From positions 39,295 to 103,294 of the IMG/VR virus record IMGVR_UViG_3300004457_000028: a DNA stretch of 64,000 nucleotides. One strand, 5' to 3'. The stretch is from a virus. The notes beneath the pieces were generated by a model, which did not search any database, was not told the origin of the DNA, and saw only the letters and a program-made list of their open reading frames with translations. Both the position numbers and the translations under genes were made by a program. Each line of letters begins with the position of its first letter. Position 1 is the first letter of the stretch. Shown one piece after another: positions 16,100 through 24,416 of this stretch.

Positions 16100-17681
16100 C
16101 ATTGGTGTCATTCGTAAAGGCCCAGTATACCCAGCCTTTGGGTTGGATAACTTCAATCAATATATTGCACCGCTTGGTCAGGCAATCAACCAAGGACACG
16201 ATAGTTTTGAGCATGTAAACCCCAATGGTGGTGATAGAACTTATTTGAATCAACAAATTAGCAGTAGAATTAACGCAGGTGTTACTGGGAATATACCTGT
16301 TTTTGATAACCTCTCTCTTCAACACGATGCAGATGAGAAAAAACAATTTGAAATGAACTCTCATTATCAATTAGAACATCTAATGAGAACTGCTCCGCAC
16401 ATGTTTAGTGATATAGGAGTAAACCAAAGAATGTTTTTACAAACAGGTGTAATACCTCAAGGTTGGAATAGTAACCCTGCTATGTCATTACCATTTGAAG
16501 ACAAAAAGCGTGTTCGTAATACTAAAACTGGAACTTATGATTTTCACAGTCAAAGAAATATACCTGAACGACGACACCCACTGGTAGTAAAACCACACGA
16601 TATAGGAATGGTTTACGAGCGAGGCCGTGACAATAGATTTTCACCAGTTACCTCTACACCCACTCCTATGTGGCTTGCTGGTGCAAAGTCAAAACATCTT
16701 ACAGCAAGACCATTAGGAGTTGAACAAAACTCAATGCCAAAACATCACGAACTGGAAATCTATGACCGCCATAATAGACATAACACAGCGAATGGTTTCA
16801 AACCCGGAATGACAATGCCTATACAAGCACAAGTTTTGAGACATTCTCATAAGAAACCTGAAGTTCGTGAAGAAGTAGAGCCAGCAGAGCCAGTAGAGTT
16901 AGAAGAAGGAAAGAGACTGAGTGGGGATTTACCTATTTCACTAAAGACTCATTTCAAAACTGGTAAGAATAGCGTTGGAGTAAAAGGCAAGATTCCGGCT
17001 AAGTGGGCTAATGAGGGTAATCCAAACAGTTTACCTCGTAGAATCGCAAACATAAATGATGCACATGATGCTGAAATGATTAGTGATGAAGATAAAAAAA
17101 CTCTTTTGACCTTTCTCTTACAACATTCTATAGAAAGTGGACACTTAAACATGCAAGATTTAACAGGTCAATTTAATCGTAAAAAATGGAATGTCGCTGA
17201 CGATGATGCATACAGTGCTGCTCTTATGGAGATACAAAAGGCTCGTTTTGAAAGAATTACAGACTTGCTATTGAAGGAGCGTAAATCACCTGAAGCCATG
17301 CGTCGTAAGAAAGAATACGATACCAAATACGAGGCTTCTCCTGATAGAGTCAAGTATAGAGAGGATTTGAATAGAGAGCGACACAAGCGTGGTATGTATG
17401 GCGACCACTCTCACCGTGACATTTCACACACCGAAGGTGGTAAATTGACAGTAGAAGACGAGCATAAGAACAGAGCAAGACATTTCAAAGACAAAGGGAC
17501 ACTACGACCTATCACAAAAGGAATCAAGCAAGACCTTGAATTGCTTAGAAACTTAATGGCTGGGCCTATGGATGAGCAAGATAAATCAATAGCACAGGCT
17601 TTACTGACTTCTTTAGACGACTACCATCAAGAAGAAAATGTAGAAAGTAGAAAAGAATTGATGCATCCTTATCCATTCTAA
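16092..17681 (+). CDS. Hypothetical virion-region protein, 529 aa
   Basis: No known domain recognised. Hydrophilic and His/Asn/Arg-rich; the C-terminal third is highly charged with predicted helices (RFERITDLLLKERKSPEAMR). It has no clear tag. It is the last gene before the paired inverted-repeat element. Confidence 0.65.
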   Translation: MPNIGVIRKGPVYPAFGLDNFNQYIAPLGQAINQGHDSFEHVNPNGGDRTYLNQQISSRINAGVTGNIPVFDNLSLQHDADEKKQFEMNSHYQLEHLMRTAPHMFSDIGVNQRMFLQTGVIPQGWNSNPAMSLPFEDKKRVRNTKTGTYDFHSQRNIPERRHPLVVKPHDIGMVYERGRDNRFSPVTSTPTPMWLAGAKSKHLTARPLGVEQNSMPKHHELEIYDRHNRHNTANGFKPGMTMPIQAQVLRHSHKKPEVREEVEPAEPVELEEGKRLSGDLPISLKTHFKTGKNSVGVKGKIPAKWANEGNPNSLPRRIANINDAHDAEMISDEDKKTLLTFLLQHSIESGHLNMQDLTGQFNRKKWNVADDDAYSAALMEIQKARFERITDLLLKERKSPEAMRRKKEYDTKYEASPDRVKYREDLNRERHKRGMYGDHSHRDISHTEGGKLTVEDEHKNRARHFKDKGTLRPITKGIKQDLELLRNLMAGPMDEQDKSIAQALLTSLDDYHQEENVESRKELMHPYPF

Positions 17682-17776
17682 CTTGTCTAACTTGTCCGAT
17701 GTATTGTTTACACAATATACTGTATTTACTATTCTTCTAAATGTATAGACTATACAACGGACAACAAGGACAACAC
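17680..17776. repeat. Paired inverted-repeat element, copy B
   Basis: Arms at 17680-17702 and 17754-17776 with a 51-bp AT-rich spacer, matching copy A at 8741-8838 in arm sequence, arm length and spacer. The left arm holds CTTGTCTAACTTGTCCGATG and the right arm CGGACAACAAGGACAACAC, so each arm has two TTGTC half-sites. It lies 15 nt before ATG 17791 and so may regulate the GTPase cassette. Confidence 0.75.
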
Positions 17777-17790
17777 CCCCAGTAACCTTT

Positions 17791-18408
17791 ATGATGACCC
17801 CCGCAGTGGACAGACCAGTGGACATTATGGATAATCAAGACCATCACGATGCAGAAATACGCCTCATGGGACTAATTTTGGCTCAAAGCACACTGGTTGG
17901 AGTAGCGGTTGGAATCTTTGACGCAAGGGTTTGGCTAACACAAGACAGTGTTTGGATAAATGGTTTCACTTATGCGATGGGTGCATTCTTTGTTCAAGGT
18001 ATAGCATACTACTTCTTTAAGATGTTCTTTGAGCAAAACCTACAAGAAAAGGTAAGACATGGTAACATGGAAAAGCAAAGGAATAATCAATACAGGAGTA
18101 TGCAAACTCAATTTGATAATCGTAGAGCCGACATGGAAATGCGTATGCAAGAAGCACAACTTGAGCGTGAATTACGCTGGATGGAAAATAACCCCGGTAA
18201 GATGCCGCCAAGTTGGGGTGTTCAGGGTGGTGCTCAATCTATGGTAGGTTTTTACGACCAACAAGGTGGGGCTGCTGCTTCTTTTGACGGTAGTAGGATT
18301 CCTACTCATGAGGCTAAGATTTTACAACCACTTACTCTTGGAGTAGAAGAAGACATACCATTGAAGAAAGATGGCACGCCTGATAAAAGATTTGAAAAGA
18401 AATCTTGA
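17791..18408 (+). CDS. Membrane protein with coiled-coil tail, 205 aa
   Basis: Two predicted membrane helices (about 30-48, MGLILAQSTLVGVAVGIF, and about 62-82, GFTYAMGAFFVQGIAYYFF) are followed by a long charged helix (residues 85-135) rich in Gln, Arg and Glu. First gene after inverted-repeat copy B and upstream of a second membrane protein and a GTPase, suggesting a membrane-linked complex. Family unknown; a holin-like role cannot be excluded. Confidence 0.65.
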   Translation: MMTPAVDRPVDIMDNQDHHDAEIRLMGLILAQSTLVGVAVGIFDARVWLTQDSVWINGFTYAMGAFFVQGIAYYFFKMFFEQNLQEKVRHGNMEKQRNNQYRSMQTQFDNRRADMEMRMQEAQLERELRWMENNPGKMPPSWGVQGGAQSMVGFYDQQGGAAASFDGSRIPTHEAKILQPLTLGVEEDIPLKKDGTPDKRFEKKS

Positions 18409-18421
18409 GTGAGGTTTACTC

Positions 18422-18679
18422 ATGGGCCGAATCTTTCGCACTCCTTCTGATGATGCTACTGAAAGCACGCTGCGTGCTATTCACATAGCAAATACCGTTG
18501 ATAATGCATACGAAAGAACTTGGGGTTGGGTAAAGACTATCCTTGCCTCCGGTATTACATGTGTAGTAGTAAGTGGTATTGAGTTTTACAATCCTGAGTT
18601 CAGTATATACGAAAATACAGTAGACTGGGCCGTTGAAAAACTTGAAGACTTAATCAATTGGTTAAAGTGGTGGGATTGA
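18422..18679 (+). CDS. Single-pass membrane protein, 85 aa
   Basis: One hydrophobic segment (VKTILASGITCVVVSGIEF, about residues 37-55) and a C-terminal amphipathic helix rich in Trp (LEDLINWLKWW). It lies three bases before the GTPase gene. Unrecognised; it could be a membrane partner or holin-like. Confidence 0.6.
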   Translation: MGRIFRTPSDDATESTLRAIHIANTVDNAYERTWGWVKTILASGITCVVVSGIEFYNPEFSIYENTVDWAVEKLEDLINWLKWWD

Positions 18680-18682
18680 TTC

Positions 18683-19405
18683 ATGGTAGACCCCGGTGGC
18701 ACTGCATTGGTAGGTGCAGCGATGTGGGGTCAGCATATTTACAATTCATATAAACCAAGAAGAGTCGGTATCTACGGAGCACCTCTCGTTGGTAAAACAA
18801 CTCTTGACCGCTATCTTACTACTCCGGGTGAAATGGAAGAGATAGAAGAAGAAGATAGAACTACTCATAGTCGTATACTGAAATTAGGTAATTACAGAAT
18901 GCCTAAACCAACAAGAAAAAGAATTGGTTGGAATGGTGAGAAGAGAGTCGTATATTCATCAGACATAGGTGGACAAGAGAGGTTTTGGAATCTTTGGATT
19001 GAAGACATGGTAACTCGTGGAGTAGAAGCCGTAGTTTACATTTTTGACGATAGGGCTTTCAAAGGTGGAGATGAAAGCATAAAACAAATTGCTGGTTTTC
19101 GTTATCTTGTAGATTGTTTAATACAAAGAAATTATCGCTATCGTTCAGTATGGGCGAGATTCAAAGGTAGAAAGTATCACCCAAGAGTGGTTATGCTTGT
19201 AGCGAATAAAGCAGATAGATTCTTTGATGAAACCGCATCTAAACTTTGGCATGAGGGTCGTATAGGTGAACATAAGATTTTTGACCCATTTAGAGATGAC
19301 TTAATCAGGCTACAAAAAGCAGGTATTCCTACTCGTAGGTCATTCATGGCTACAAGGATTGGATGGAATGTAGAAAAGACAATGGTGAGCCTTTTAACAT
19401 CTTGA
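18683..19405 (+). CDS. Small GTPase of the Ras/Arf type
   Basis: 240 aa. G1/P-loop GAPLVGKT at 32-39, G3 DIGGQERF at 94-101 (the DxGGQ form of Arf/SR-beta-like proteins, with the catalytic Gln), and G4 NKAD at 175-178 after a strand (VVMLVAN). The fold order fits a Ras-superfamily GTPase with an extended linker between G1 and G3. Such proteins switch between GTP and GDP forms to direct membrane or complex assembly. There is no obvious lipidation site, but the two preceding genes are membrane proteins in the same operon. An unusual gene for a tailed virus. Confidence 0.8.
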   Translation: MVDPGGTALVGAAMWGQHIYNSYKPRRVGIYGAPLVGKTTLDRYLTTPGEMEEIEEEDRTTHSRILKLGNYRMPKPTRKRIGWNGEKRVVYSSDIGGQERFWNLWIEDMVTRGVEAVVYIFDDRAFKGGDESIKQIAGFRYLVDCLIQRNYRYRSVWARFKGRKYHPRVVMLVANKADRFFDETASKLWHEGRIGEHKIFDPFRDDLIRLQKAGIPTRRSFMATRIGWNVEKTMVSLLTS

Positions 19406-19460
19406 CCAAAAAAGTGACCCCATAGGTAGCCTTTTGAATAACAACTCTTTCGGTGTAAAT

Positions 19461-19658
19461 ATGTCAAGCAAGAAATCGTCTACTACTTTGGTGTCCACTG
19501 GTGGTGGGAGTCGTAGCCTAAGAACAACTGTTCCTATGTTTATTGTAGAACATTTTGGTCTTACTGCTGGAGATGATGTTAATTGGAGATTTACTGTTCA
19601 AGAGGGACAGATTGTAGTAGTCATGACACCTACGGCTGAGCAGGTCGTGGTAGAATGA
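19461..19658 (+). CDS. AbrB-like small DNA-binding protein, 65 aa
   Basis: RSLRTTVPMFIVEHFGLTAG followed by DDVNWRF and IVVVMTP fits the swapped-hairpin AbrB/SpoVT fold that binds DNA as a dimer (typically RxTIPxxIxxxLGLxxGDxV). ATG 19461 is chosen over a TTG at 19434. It could autoregulate the cassette. The next gene overlaps its stop codon. Confidence 0.7.
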   Translation: MSSKKSSTTLVSTGGGSRSLRTTVPMFIVEHFGLTAGDDVNWRFTVQEGQIVVVMTPTAEQVVVE

Positions 19659-20590
19659 TGATGTTTAACAGACAACCCCAACAAAATCTAAATGAGGCTC
19701 AATTGTCTACTTTGGCTATGCAAGGTAATGAACAACTTACTCAGGCTGCACTTCAAGAAATGTTGATGGCTCAACAAGGAATGCAAGAAGCAGCACAGGC
19801 TGGTAACATAGAAGTTCCTAAAGTTAATTTTTACCCAAGTCGCCATGCTGACCCACGAAAGGCTCGTAAAAAAGACATCAAGCAAGCATACAAATTACTT
19901 CAACCAGCAAAGCGTTCTATATTCAATCCTATGAGATGGGTATTTGGTCGTAAGTATCGTTACAACAAAGATACAGGAACTTGCGTTGTAGACGGAGCAA
20001 ATGTTGCTGAATTGATGAAACATGATAATCTCTATATGCGTATCTGTGACGATGAAACAGGTCGCTCTCTTTGGGAAATGTATTGGCAAAACCCAGTTAC
20101 TGGTCAGCCTGAAGCGTTTATTGCTCTTGACAAAGTGACCAGTGGTAAGAAAATGCGAGGGACATACTGCCCTGAACATCTTCATTTGTATCATCTACTC
20201 TGTAAATGGGAGGCCGAAGAAGACAAACAGAATGAAATGAACCCAAGTCGTCTCCGTGATAAAGTGAAAAGAGGAGTCTCAATTGTTACTGTCCCTGTAT
20301 CTTCTGTAAAAAAGAAAGACCCTACACCTGCTATGCTAACAAAATACGAACCGTTCTTTGCTGAACTTGAAAGAGATGCTGGTAGAACAAAGGGAATCAA
20401 TCTAATCCATTATGCTAACCCAGCCACTGGTCAAAACGATATTACCATGGTTGTATTTGACCTTCGTATATTTCAATTAGAACTTCAACAAATGAACATG
20501 CCAACGCAAGCGTTTCAAGAATTACTTAATGTTGAGAATACCAAAATGCAACAGAACCTTGATGGTGCAGTAGCGGTTGGGGAGGCATGA
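19655..20590 (+). CDS. Hypothetical protein, 311 aa
   Basis: N-terminal 50 residues are Gln/Met-rich helix; a basic region follows (HADPRKARKKDIKQAYKLL) and then a globular part with CDDETGRSLW and CPEHLHLYHLLCKWE that could hold a metal site. Unrecognised. It is coupled to the AbrB-like gene and to the next Gln-rich gene. Confidence 0.6.
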   Translation: MMMFNRQPQQNLNEAQLSTLAMQGNEQLTQAALQEMLMAQQGMQEAAQAGNIEVPKVNFYPSRHADPRKARKKDIKQAYKLLQPAKRSIFNPMRWVFGRKYRYNKDTGTCVVDGANVAELMKHDNLYMRICDDETGRSLWEMYWQNPVTGQPEAFIALDKVTSGKKMRGTYCPEHLHLYHLLCKWEAEEDKQNEMNPSRLRDKVKRGVSIVTVPVSSVKKKDPTPAMLTKYEPFFAELERDAGRTKGINLIHYANPATGQNDITMVVFDLRIFQLELQQMNMPTQAFQELLNVENTKMQQNLDGAVAVGEA

Positions 20591-20594
20591 TACG

Positions 20595-21266
20595 ATGTTC
20601 AATCTTGGCGCACAACAACAACAACCAAACGGATTAAATCTCTCAGCAACTGGGGGAGGAATGGGTTACGGTATGCAGCAACCGCAAAGCGGATTTAGTC
20701 TTGGAGCACAACCGATGCAACAACAAATGCAGCAGCAGAATCAAGGATTTATGGCTGGTATGATGGGTAGTGCGGGGATGACACCTCAGCAACAAATGAT
20801 GATGCAGAACGGACAAGTCACTCCTCCATCAGAAATGGAACTTATGAATGCTCTATTACAATCTCAAAATCCTATTCATCGTTTTATCAAAGACGGAGGG
20901 CTTGGTAGTTTGATAGATTTGATTGCAGCGACAACCAGCCTAAGTATGCTAAACATTCTTAAAAACGCCACATTCGTTATTGATGAAGACGAGGGTGGTA
21001 TGAAACTTGACCCTGCAACATTATCTTCTGACTTACAAACCCTAAGCATTGAAAATGTGAGTATGGTCTTGAATAACATGGTTGCTCAAAGCAATCAAAA
21101 GTTCCAAGAGGCTGAAATGCAAAGACAACAGATTATTGCTATGTCTCAACAATCAATGATGGGTGGGGCGTTAAGTGCTGCTTTACAAGATGAAGGTATG
21201 ATGAACAAAATGGGCGGCGGAATTGGTAGCGTTGCTCGTGGGCTTATAGGACTACCAAGAAACTGA
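20595..21266 (+). CDS. Gln/Met/Gly-rich protein, 223 aa
   Basis: ATG 20595 (MFNLGAQQ) follows the previous stop by four bases. The first 80 residues are low-complexity Q/M/G repeats; residues about 85-140 form helices (LGSLIDLIAATTSLSMLNIL). Unrecognised. The N-terminus may be disordered or phase-separating. Confidence 0.6.
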   Translation: MFNLGAQQQQPNGLNLSATGGGMGYGMQQPQSGFSLGAQPMQQQMQQQNQGFMAGMMGSAGMTPQQQMMMQNGQVTPPSEMELMNALLQSQNPIHRFIKDGGLGSLIDLIAATTSLSMLNILKNATFVIDEDEGGMKLDPATLSSDLQTLSIENVSMVLNNMVAQSNQKFQEAEMQRQQIIAMSQQSMMGGALSAALQDEGMMNKMGGGIGSVARGLIGLPRN

Positions 21267-21275
21267 GGCGATATA

Positions 21276-21527
21276 ATGGTGCAATCGGGTAGTATGAAAG
21301 ATTACGGAATGAGAGTAAGTGAAGCGAGTAGTAGTATTTTTGCTCCAAGTAGAAACATCATTACTGAAATGATTATGGTTCAGTTTATTGCAGTAATTAT
21401 GGCTTGCACAGGTATTCTAATTTTCAAAGGTGACGAAATGAGCAGCGGGGATGTAAGCGTCTTTGTTGTAGGTATTTTTGGAGCGTTTATTTTCTTAACC
21501 ACTCTTTACTCAAGAATCACTCGCTGA
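21276..21527 (+). CDS. Two-helix membrane protein, holin candidate
   Basis: 83 aa with two membrane helices (about 35-52, VQFIAVIMACTGILIF, and about 62-78, VFVVGIFGAFIFLTTL) and a short basic end. Size and topology fit class II holins, but no lysin gene is seen in this window, so the role is uncertain. Confidence 0.6.
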   Translation: MVQSGSMKDYGMRVSEASSSIFAPSRNIITEMIMVQFIAVIMACTGILIFKGDEMSSGDVSVFVVGIFGAFIFLTTLYSRITR

Positions 21528-21770
21528 CCACTTGTTTATCGGGCATGAAACTGATGGCGCAAGAGCCTTAATTTTCATGACGCAACTACACAGTCGGCAA
21601 GTCCCCATTCTTTTTTGCATGTAAGGACATTGATAACACTCATCAAGTCTCGCCATGTATAGTTTTTTAGAGACTCTGTTGCCTTTCAGTGCATCTTTTG
21701 ATGCTTTGATTAAATCTTTACCACGCTCTTTGAGAGGTTGCTTTGGAACTCTCTCGTAAGGTGGGAGCAT
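21510..21770 (-). CDS. Zinc-binding DUF6171-like protein, 86 aa
   Basis: The only convincing minus-strand gene within the plus-strand late region. Residues about 40-82 contain RLDECYQCP, CRLCSC and CPINKW, a layout I associate with small DUF6171-type zinc proteins. It converges with the membrane-protein gene, overlapping by 18 nt. A degenerate early promoter at 21812-21829 lies upstream, so it may be expressed early. Confidence 0.7.
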   Translation of the reverse strand: MLPPYERVPKQPLKERGKDLIKASKDALKGNRVSKKLYMARLDECYQCPYMQKRMGTCRLCSCVMKIKALAPSVSCPINKWSASDS

Positions 21771-21811
21771 GTTCCTCCGAGTAGGTTTTCATGAAAAAGG
21801 ATTATGGGTAA

Positions 21812-21829
21812 TGCTGCTTTAAGCCAATC
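21812..21829 (-). promoter_or_regulatory. Degenerate early promoter, copy 7
   Basis: The minus strand reads ATTGGCTTAAAGCAGCA. It keeps TAAAGCAGCA of the early consensus but not the TATATA core. It lies 42 nt upstream of the minus-strand gene starting at 21770. Confidence 0.45.
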
Positions 21830-22513
21830 ATGGCGGAGGGTAACCCAGTATCAAAACGGTCTTGCCCTTTGTGTCAGCACCCAAGTCGTGAAGACTTAGA
21901 GAAGGGACTCCTTGATGGTGAAATCTCTTCTAAACAATTAGACAAAGACATGGGCTGGAGGCTGAACACAACAGACCGTCATTTTCGTAATCACATGGGT
22001 CAGTTCCACATGGCTTCTAATCCTCAGTGCAAAGTTTGTGCTGATGTAGGTAGGGCTGATTTTGAGCGTCGTTATTTTGAAGATGGCTCTCAGTCAGAAA
22101 CAATTGCTGAAGAACTTGGTATTGCTGAGTCATCTGTTTATCATCACATGAAACATCACTTTCAACCGTTAGTTCAAAGAAGTGCGGCTGCTGAGATTAC
22201 ATTAGTCGTAGGAGAAGAGGTTAATGCGCTCAGGTCAAATGTTGAACTCCTCAATGTTAAATTGTCTGAATTGCTCAATGAGGGTAGTGTCCATGAAGAT
22301 GGGTTTGTTAGAGATGCGGTGTCACTGCACAAAGAAGTCAGAGAATCAATAAAGGACTTGTTAAAGATGAACGAACAGTGGAGTCCTACATCTGAAAACA
22401 GTCAAGTCAATAATACAATTAACATCCTCAAGGTTGAACTTGGTAAAGAAAGCCCTGACTCTTGGGCGAGGATTCGTAACTCTTTGTTAGAACATGCGGG
22501 TGACATAAATTGA
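21830..22513 (+). CDS. Tandem zinc/HTH protein, possible small terminase
   Basis: Two related modules: CPLCQHPSREDLEKGLL with RHFRNH at residues about 12-55, and CKVCADVGRADFERRYF with SVYHHMKHH at about 67-108. Each joins a CxxC pair, a helix-turn-helix-like segment and a His pair. A long helical C-terminal half follows. DNA binding is likely. Position at the start of the packaging module makes the small terminase subunit a reasonable guess, but the large subunit is 5 kb away. Confidence 0.55.
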   Translation: MAEGNPVSKRSCPLCQHPSREDLEKGLLDGEISSKQLDKDMGWRLNTTDRHFRNHMGQFHMASNPQCKVCADVGRADFERRYFEDGSQSETIAEELGIAESSVYHHMKHHFQPLVQRSAAAEITLVVGEEVNALRSNVELLNVKLSELLNEGSVHEDGFVRDAVSLHKEVRESIKDLLKMNEQWSPTSENSQVNNTINILKVELGKESPDSWARIRNSLLEHAGDIN

Positions 22514-22911
22514 TGCCAGTTCCTGTTCCTGATTTGCTACAAATGACCCATCCGGGTTATGCGCTGGTAGAGCGTGACTCGCCTGTATCAGCGTATAATG
22601 TTCCAATCTATCTTGATTTTTGTCGTTGTATTACAATGAGATTTGAGCACTACGGTGAGTTAGAGATTACTCCACCTGACCTTTTCAAATTACTCACAAA
22701 GTCTTTTGAAACTGTTTTTGAAGATGATGACCCCGTTACATTTTTCCCAGCATATCATCTTATACCTCGTTTACTTGAAGAGTTTGAGCACACCATAAAA
22801 AATATGACATCTGCATTTGAAGATAGTCCGAGAATTATGTTGTTCTATAGAAAAATAAGTCAAAAACTGCGACAGTGTTTTGAACATCATATACAGGGGG
22901 ATAACACATGA
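22510..22911 (+). CDS. Hypothetical protein, 133 aa
   Basis: Unrecognised helical protein (PDLFKLLTKSFETVFEDDDP). Translationally coupled at both ends (ATGA-type overlaps) with the zinc/HTH gene and the next tagged gene. Confidence 0.6.
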   Translation: MMPVPVPDLLQMTHPGYALVERDSPVSAYNVPIYLDFCRCITMRFEHYGELEITPPDLFKLLTKSFETVFEDDDPVTFFPAYHLIPRLLEEFEHTIKNMTSAFEDSPRIMLFYRKISQKLRQCFEHHIQGDNT

Positions 22912-24416
22912 CGGGTGGTATGATGGGGCGAACCTCCGACACGAGGATATACAATCCTCGCTCCGAGTCCTCTGAAATGTTCAGGGCTAATCATGAAGAT
23001 GAAAGGCCACCAAGCGGTATGGAGGATGGCCGAGACAAAGAAGCACGCAAAGATAAGCGTCAAGCCAAGAAAGAGGCTGAGGAAAAAGAGGATAAAAAAA
23101 TCCGTCACATCAAAGTCCGTTCACATCACCTTGGCCTTGACAGTGAAAAATCTATTGAGGATAAAGACGAGGTAGATGAAGAAGAAGAGAAGTTCAAACC
23201 TCGTGGTTCAGTTGATAACCCATCTGACCAAACTATGCCAAGCGGCACTGGTGGATTCATGACGAGCCTCGCTATGGGTGCTAAAGGGCCGGGTGCTGCT
23301 CGTGGTGAAATGATTCAGATGTCTGAGCCTATGCAAATGGCTAATCAGTTGTTGAAAGAAGTTACTCCTTACAACGAGTCGCCATTTCCTCATGGAGTTG
23401 CACCTTTAGAGGATGTTTCATGTCCTCATTGTGGGGATAAACTTGAAGGAACATATAGAGAACTTCATACTAACGACCCATTGGTTGAACTCTATTGTAG
23501 GACTTGTGATATTTACGATGATTCTTCTGTGGATAATTATAGTAGTAGTTCACTAAAGTTAAATCCACCAATTATCCAAAAAGGTGAACCAATGGACATC
23601 GCTTGGCAACTATTGAAATCAAAAAAAACGACTGCTAAACGCAGAAAAGAAGAAGGGTATTCAAAGTGGCGACCATCTACAGGACAATTTGAACGCCCAA
23701 AAGGAGGCGGTGACCCTCGTAACGCCACATCAAGGCGTGCAAAGAACATCAGTCGTAATCTCCCGTTAGGTAGAAAGACTGGACTCATGAGGCCGCATCT
23801 TTCAGTTGAGTTTTCTCACCGAGGTCTTGCGAGTAAACAACCAATGAGTAAAGACCCACAAAAATACGGTGCTTATCTTGCATCTCAAGAGGCTCGTAAA
23901 CTACAAGGTGGTGTAAGAAGCACTACGACACCACACATGAGACACAGCCAACGCTCATTCATATCAGGTCAAACTGGTGGTGGTCGTTTGACAAACACTC
24001 TACAATACCCTCGTGTCCCAAGACCACGACTACACGCAGTTCGTGCTCCAAGTATTCAACCACCTAAAATGAAGATGCCCCACTTAGCACGACCTAAGAT
24101 GCCGGGTATGGTGACAATGAGTGAAGATATTCCTCAACACAGTGATATTCTCAAAGCAGGTAATGCATATCAAGCAGCATTGATGCGAATTGCTCTCAAA
24201 GAGATTCGTGAATTGATGCGTGAAAAGAAAGACAAGGATAAGAAAACAAAGGGAAAGGGGAATCCTGATGTTGCTGGTGCTGCGAGTAGTCTACCAAATT
24301 ACGAAGCAAATAATCCTAAGACAGCAACTCGCCCCGAAGGTGGCACTGAAGATGAAAACGACTCACGCCTTTGGGGATTAGCCCCCGGCGATATTGCGGG
24401 GAGTGGGCGGATTTGA
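22908..24416 (+). CDS. Virion-associated protein with zinc ribbon and internal tags, 502 aa
   Basis: Charged Lys/Glu-rich residues 40-95, then EPMQMANQLLKEVTP, a zinc ribbon (CPHCGDKL and YCRTCD), and GEPMDIAWQLLKSKK. A long basic, Arg/Gln-rich and probably disordered region follows, with a charged helix (ALKEIRELMREKKDKDKK) near the end. The second tag is nearly identical at the DNA level to the C-terminus of the gene at 13965. Probably an internal head or packaging protein; inferred. Confidence 0.6.
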   Translation: MTGGMMGRTSDTRIYNPRSESSEMFRANHEDERPPSGMEDGRDKEARKDKRQAKKEAEEKEDKKIRHIKVRSHHLGLDSEKSIEDKDEVDEEEEKFKPRGSVDNPSDQTMPSGTGGFMTSLAMGAKGPGAARGEMIQMSEPMQMANQLLKEVTPYNESPFPHGVAPLEDVSCPHCGDKLEGTYRELHTNDPLVELYCRTCDIYDDSSVDNYSSSSLKLNPPIIQKGEPMDIAWQLLKSKKTTAKRRKEEGYSKWRPSTGQFERPKGGGDPRNATSRRAKNISRNLPLGRKTGLMRPHLSVEFSHRGLASKQPMSKDPQKYGAYLASQEARKLQGGVRSTTTPHMRHSQRSFISGQTGGGRLTNTLQYPRVPRPRLHAVRAPSIQPPKMKMPHLARPKMPGMVTMSEDIPQHSDILKAGNAYQAALMRIALKEIRELMREKKDKDKKTKGKGNPDVAGAASSLPNYEANNPKTATRPEGGTEDENDSRLWGLAPGDIAGSGRI

